Shown: piece after piece, positions 5,876 to 8,473 of the stretch | Numbering within the stretch: the first letter of the stretch is position 1 | How the letters are laid out: every line of letters starts with the position of its first letter | DNA from: Clostridia bacterium | GTDB lineage: Bacteria > UBA6262 > WVXT01 | Assembly: GCA_030671905.1 (NCBI GenBank) | Contig: DAOVHK010000057.1 | Coordinates: forward strand, 1 to 8,473 | Length of the DNA stretch: 8,473 nucleotides | Direction: 5' to 3' | Position numbers and translations under genes: made by a program | The notes under the pieces: generated by a model | What the model saw: only the letters and a program-made list of their open reading frames with translations | The model's database searches: none | Told to the model about the DNA's origin: nothing

Positions 5876-6734
5876 TTCTTTTAGCCTCCACAGTCTTCCT
5901 TATATGAGTGGGCAGAGCAAACGAAGCCAGATGAATTTTCGGATTATAGTATCTGGTTTTCAATTTTAATTTTCTATACCTTTTTTCTATTTCCCAGAGG
6001 CGAATTTTCAAAGGATCGATTCCCTTAGAAGCGAGGATGAAACTGAACAGTCCTCCCACATAAGTGGGGACAGCGGTCAAAAAGGTAGCCACAAAAGGAA
6101 ATATCTTCTTCAATCTTTTATATACATAAGGAAGTTCTTCTCTCTGAAGAAAGGGCGAGCCTGTCTGCTGAGTAAATATTCCGTTATTATGGGAAAGCGT
6201 ATTAAATATATCCCTATAGAATTTTGATGAGAAAAGTACTTTTGCTGGACCAATAGGGTCTGAAGAATCGACTATTACCACATCGAATTTTCCTTTCCCT
6301 TCCTTGACGAAGTTTACTCCGTCGTCAATTATTATGTTTGCCCGCCTGTCGTTAAAAGAATTTCTACAAATAACTGAAAGATAGGTTTTGGAAAATTCAA
6401 TTACTTTCTCGTCTATTTCTACTAAAAATACTTCCTTAACCGGATATTTAAGGACTTCTCTTAAGATTCCTCCGTCCCCGCCTCCGATAATTAAAACTCT
6501 TTCCGGATGAGGATGAGAAAGCATGGGTAAGTGAGTGAGCATCTCGTGGTAGATAAATTCATCTCGCTCCGTGGTCTGGACAACCCCGTCTAAAACTAAT
6601 ACCTTCCCGAACTCATAAGTATCTAAAATATTAATCTTTTGATATGGACTCTTATTGGAGACAAGGGTTTCCTTAATTTTAAGTCCCAATCTCACCGAAG
6701 GGAAAATAGATTCATAAAACCACGTTTCCTTCAT
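5868..6734 (-). CDS. speE: Spermidine synthase (aminopropyltransferase)
   Basis: A 288-residue aminopropyltransferase of normal family length. It transfers the aminopropyl group of decarboxylated AdoMet to an amine such as putrescine, releasing methylthioadenosine. Residues 1-65 form the N-terminal beta domain (SPYQKINILDTYEFGKVLVLDG, then QTTERDEFIYHEML). The Rossmann-type core carries GGGDGG (84-89), the acidic VEID (105-108), DDG (137-139) and the catalytic DSSDPIGPA (156-164). The acceptor-site region is PTYVGGLFSF (223-232); the Tyr-Val-Gly-Gly reading differs slightly from the common PTYPSG form, so agmatine or another amine could be the acceptor. It overlaps speD by 4 nt (ATGA) and the downstream speD paralogue by 8 nt. 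GAGAGG lies 9 nt before its start. No signal peptide; cytoplasmic. Confidence 0.93.
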   Translation of the reverse strand: MKETWFYESIFPSVRLGLKIKETLVSNKSPYQKINILDTYEFGKVLVLDGVVQTTERDEFIYHEMLTHLPMLSHPHPERVLIIGGGDGGILREVLKYPVKEVFLVEIDEKVIEFSKTYLSVICRNSFNDRRANIIIDDGVNFVKEGKGKFDVVIVDSSDPIGPAKVLFSSKFYRDIFNTLSHNNGIFTQQTGSPFLQREELPYVYKRLKKIFPFVATFLTAVPTYVGGLFSFILASKGIDPLKIRLWEIEKRYRKLKLKTRYYNPKIHLASFALPTHIRKTVEAKRNG

Positions 6735-7117
6735 TCCAGAATTCCTCTCTTAAGTTCGAGTAACTGCGTCTTTTTAGGCTTGAATGCCTTTTTTAATACG
6801 GGAATAGCTTTGTATGGATTAACTTCTCCGCAGACAAAAATATCTATTGCCGCATATCCAAACTCAGGCCAGGTGTGTATGGAAAGGTGGGATTCTTTAA
6901 TAATTACTACGCCCGATATTCCTTTGTTGGGAGAAAAACGGTGCAGTTTTATTTCTAGGATGGTAGCTCCGCAGGCAGCAATCGAATCAATCAAAGCCTT
7001 CTTAACTTTCTCTAAAGAGGTAATATTCTTAGCTCCCCACAGTTCCAAGAGAAGGTGAGTTCCTGCATAGTCAAATTGCTCACACTTACTGTAATATCGC
7101 CTCGCTTTCTTTTTCAT
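6731..7117 (-). CDS. speD: S-adenosylmethionine decarboxylase proenzyme
   Basis: A 128-residue class 1 bacterial/archaeal AdoMet decarboxylase. It cleaves itself between Glu-75 and Ser-76 in KESHLSIHTWPE, turning the Ser into the pyruvoyl cofactor. His-81 (processing) and Cys-96 in IDIFVCG (catalytic acid) are all present, as are the HLLLELWGA start strand, the GISGVVII strand and the closing LKRG. The product, decarboxylated AdoMet, is the aminopropyl donor for SpeE in the next gene. It is the first gene of the polyamine operon. The promoter at 7288-7260 predicts a leader of about 136 nt with a long hairpin. The ribosome site AAAAGGGAG ends only 3 nt before the ATG, although counting from its AAAGG the spacing is about 6 nt. 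Everything needed for activity is intact. Confidence 0.95.
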   Translation of the reverse strand: MKKKARRYYSKCEQFDYAGTHLLLELWGAKNITSLEKVKKALIDSIAACGATILEIKLHRFSPNKGISGVVIIKESHLSIHTWPEFGYAAIDIFVCGEVNPYKAIPVLKKAFKPKKTQLLELKRGILE

Positions 7118-7143
7118 CAGCTCCCTTTTAAGTTGGTAGTAAC

Positions 7144-7175
7144 TTACTAAGGAGTTCTTCTAAGCTAGTTAGTAA
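7144..7175. repeat. Second, weaker inverted repeat in the polyamine leader
   Basis: TTACTAA (7144-7150) and TTAGTAA (7169-7175) form a 7-bp stem with an 18-nt loop, directly next to the long hairpin and about 27 nt before the speD start. It is AT-rich and might only form transiently; it lies close enough to the ribosome site to affect its exposure. Confidence 0.3.
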
Positions 7176-7230
7176 ACCCCGTTAGAAATTTTCCTCTCCT
7201 CCTTTGTAAAGGAAATATTTCTAACGGGGT
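7176..7230. repeat. Long hairpin in the leader of the polyamine operon
   Basis: ACCCCGTTAGAAAT (7176-7189) and ATTTCTAACGGGGT (7217-7230) are perfect 14-bp inverted repeats. The stem extends inward by six pairs, TTTCCT (7190-7195) with AGGAAA (7210-7215), past a single unpaired T at 7216, leaving a 14-nt loop. It lies about 60-110 nt before speD and inside the predicted transcript, so it would be an RNA structure of that leader. The loop strand reads AAAGGAGGAGAGG on the minus strand, a ribosome-site-like sequence with no start codon after it. No strong T tract follows on either strand, so it is not a clear terminator. It could equally be a dispersed palindromic repeat that landed here. Confidence 0.75.
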
Positions 7231-7259
7231 CGGGTCTACTCCAAATTTTAATGTTTATC

Positions 7260-7288
7260 ATTTTAACATCTTAATAAAAATTTGTCAA
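7260..7288 (-). promoter_or_regulatory. Sigma70-type promoter for the polyamine operon
   Basis: On the minus strand a perfect TTGACA (7288-7283) is followed after 17 nt by TAAAAT (7265-7260). Transcription would begin near 7253, upstream of the long hairpin. This places the hairpin in the mRNA leader and separates the operon from the DUF72 gene. Confidence 0.8.
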
Positions 7289-7349
7289 CAAAATAGTTAA
7301 ATTTTTTTCAAATTTTTGACTTTGTCCCTCGAATGTTAGAAAAGGTCTT

Positions 7350-8096
7350 TTATCTTTCCAGCAATTCCTTAAATCTTAAAGCGTTCTTTATAGCGAATCC
7401 ACGAGCATCATTATTAAAGTAGGCGTATATATCCTTTCTTTTTTCCATCCAATGTTTAGCCTTGGAAGCCCACTTTTTAAGTTCTTTCTCCGAATAGTTG
7501 GAACCATAAAGAATCTCTCCTCCATGAAACCGGAGATAGATAAAATCAGAAGTGACCAGCTCTTCACAAGGCCAGCTTTTAGAATGGGCAATACACAATG
7601 AGAAGCCATACTTCCTTAATATATTGTATATCTGTTTACAGAACCAGCTTGCGTGTCGGAACTCGAAACAGTGGCGGGTCGACCTGGAAACCCTGAGGCG
7701 GTGGAGTATTTTACAGAATGTTTCCAGTTTTTCCCCATTGGCATGCAGGTTGGGGGGTAATTGCCACAACACTGCCCCCAGTTTTTCCTTTAGGCCTTTA
7801 GCATTATTGAAAAATAACTTCAAAGGTTCTTCGCAGTCCTTTAACTTCTTGACATGAGTGATGAAACGGCTTCCTTTAACTACAAATGTGAAGTTCTCGG
7901 GAGTTCTCTTTCGCCATCCTTCAAAAATGGACTTTTTGAGTAGCCTGTAGAAGGAGACATTTAATTCTACTGTATTGAAAAAACCCGTGTAGTGTTCCAG
8001 CCATTTCCTTTCTGGAAGACCTTTGGGGTAAAAGACACCATCTGACCAGTGGGGATAATTATATCCGCTTGTGCCAATAAATGTCTTGATTGCCAT
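7350..8096 (-). CDS. DUF72 (YecE-like) TIM-barrel protein
   Basis: A 248-residue protein of the DUF72 family, close to the usual family length. Family landmarks appear in order: IGTSGYNYPHW (7-17), NTVELNVSFYR (41-51), FVVKGSRFITH (71-81), LGAVLWQLPPNL (106-117), FEFRHASW (144-151), FIYLRFHGG (185-193) and the closing YAYFNNDARGFAI (224-236). The fold is a TIM barrel; no biochemical function is firmly established for the family, so none is assigned. It has its own promoter, and AAGGAG lies 7 nt before its start. It is probably transcribed separately from the polyamine operon, which has a perfect promoter in the gap between them, though no terminator is obvious after its stop. Divergent from the repeat-protein gene at 8241. 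Confidence 0.92.
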   Translation of the reverse strand: MAIKTFIGTSGYNYPHWSDGVFYPKGLPERKWLEHYTGFFNTVELNVSFYRLLKKSIFEGWRKRTPENFTFVVKGSRFITHVKKLKDCEEPLKLFFNNAKGLKEKLGAVLWQLPPNLHANGEKLETFCKILHRLRVSRSTRHCFEFRHASWFCKQIYNILRKYGFSLCIAHSKSWPCEELVTSDFIYLRFHGGEILYGSNYSEKELKKWASKAKHWMEKRKDIYAYFNNDARGFAIKNALRFKELLER

Positions 8097-8119
8097 TCGT
8101 TTTCTCCTTTTAGTTTTCC

Positions 8120-8148
8120 ATTATATATGAGTACCTCTCCCAAGTCAA
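8120..8148 (-). promoter_or_regulatory. Sigma70-type promoter for the DUF72 gene
   Basis: On the minus strand TTGACT (8148-8143), a 17-nt spacer, then a perfect TATAAT (8125-8120). The start of transcription would be near 8113, with a leader of about 17 nt that just covers the AAGGAG site. Confidence 0.78.
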
Positions 8149-8159
8149 GATGATGGTTC

Positions 8160-8188
8160 TTGAAATTTTGGTAATTATTTGGTATCCT
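8160..8188 (+). promoter_or_regulatory. Possible promoter for the repeat-protein gene
   Basis: TTGAAA (8160-8165), 17 nt, then TATCCT (8183-8188). The spacing is right but the -10 is weak. It lies back to back with the DUF72 promoter and about 50 nt before the ATG at 8241. Confidence 0.35.
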
Positions 8189-8240
8189 CAAGAGCAGGTT
8201 TAATTTCGTCAATTTAAATTAAGAAGGGAGGTTTAGCAAA

Positions 8241-8473
8241 ATGGCTGAGGAAAAGAAAGAAACGCCTCCAGAGGAGGCTAAGAAAGAAACGGAGGAGAAG
8301 AAGGAAGTCCCGGCAGAGGAAGCTAAAGAAGCAGCCGAGGAAAAGAAGGAAGCGCCTCCGGAAGAGGCTAAAAAAGAAACAGAGGAGAAGAAAGAGGCTC
8401 CTCCAGAGAAGGCTAAAGAAGCAGCCGAGGAAAAGAAAGAAACGCCTCCAGAGGAGGCTAAAGAAGCAACTGA
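8241..8473 (+). CDS. Glu/Lys/Ala/Pro-rich tandem-repeat protein, C-terminus beyond window
   Basis: The frame opens with ATG 9 nt after a strong GGGAGG site (8226-8231) and stays open to the right edge (77 codons and two bases). After Met-Ala it consists entirely of 15-residue repeats of the form EEKKExPPEEAKxxx, five copies in view. The repeats contain no Cys, aromatic residue or signal peptide, and almost no hydrophobic residues besides Ala and one Val. The sequence is highly charged with balanced Glu and Lys, likely helical between Pro-Pro breaks or extended and disordered. Such regions often act as linkers, spacers or tails, so a folded domain may follow beyond the window. Function not recognised. 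Confidence 0.75.
   Translation, partial: MAEEKKETPPEEAKKETEEKKEVPAEEAKEAAEEKKEAPPEEAKKETEEKKEAPPEKAKEAAEEKKETPPEEAKEAT
8247..8471 (+). repeat. Five tandem 45-bp coding repeats
   Basis: Units at 8247-8291, 8292-8336, 8337-8381, 8382-8426 and 8427-8471 encode EEKKETPPEEAKKET, EEKKEVPAEEAKEAA, EEKKEAPPEEAKKET, EEKKEAPPEKAKEAA and EEKKETPPEEAKEAT. Endings alternate KKET and KEAA in units 1-4, so the true period may be 90 bp. The first 35 nt of units 1 and 5 are identical, which points to recent duplication or conversion. The array probably continues past the window. Confidence 0.9.

Noticed and set aside
6639..7058. Plus-strand reading frame of 139 codons across speE and speD
   Set aside because: It is antisense to two clearly conserved genes and shows no domain or ribosome site.
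7176..7230. The long hairpin as an intrinsic terminator of the DUF72 gene
   Set aside because: No run of T follows the stem on either strand beyond TTT, and a strong promoter lies between the DUF72 stop and the hairpin.
7169..7261. A 30-residue minus-strand frame (MINIKIWSRPDPV...) through the leader hairpin
   Set aside because: Its ATG overlaps the -10 element of the polyamine promoter, upstream of the predicted transcription start, it has no ribosome site, and its codons are dictated by the inverted repeat.

Overview
The window looks like a piece of chromosome from a diderm (two-membrane) bacterium of moderate AT content. The evidence is a small outer-membrane-barrel-like protein, several Sec-type signal peptides, tight operons with GGAGG-type ribosome binding sites, and clear sigma70-type promoters. 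The gene mix would suit an uncultured anaerobe, but nothing here fixes the phylum. I see no tRNA, rRNA, CRISPR array, transposase or phage gene.

Layout. (1) 1-317, minus: the start of an exported protein that runs off the left edge, divergent from (2) 571-1056, plus: a half-size ArsP/DUF318-type permease with a roughly 115-nt leader. The two have separate promoters. (3) 1068-4057, plus: a probable five-gene operon with its own promoter and a hairpin terminator: a 4-oxalocrotonate tautomerase-like protein, an exported protein with a very basic tail, an outer-membrane-like barrel protein, a site-2 (M50) intramembrane protease with two CBS domains, and a PaaI-type thioesterase. (4) 4082-5506, plus: a GlcD/D-lactate dehydrogenase-type FAD oxidase directly after that terminator. 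It ends 3 nt from (5) 7117-5510, minus: a polyamine operon, speD - speE - second speD-like gene, with overlapping reading frames. Its promoter lies about 140 nt upstream and the leader contains a long hairpin. (6) 8096-7350, minus: a DUF72 (YecE-like) protein with its own promoter. (7) 8241 to the right edge, plus: the start of a protein built from 15-residue Glu/Lys/Ala/Pro repeats.

The most interesting part is the polyamine operon. SpeD would make decarboxylated S-adenosylmethionine and SpeE would transfer its aminopropyl group to an amine. The third gene is a diverged SpeD paralogue that keeps positional equivalents of the pyruvoyl-forming Ser, the His and the Cys, but has Thr in place of the Glu before the cleavage site. 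Paralogues of this kind have been reported to act as pyruvoyl-dependent ornithine or arginine decarboxylases. The three genes could therefore form a complete amino-acid-to-polyamine module with no PLP-type decarboxylase, although this substrate assignment is inference.
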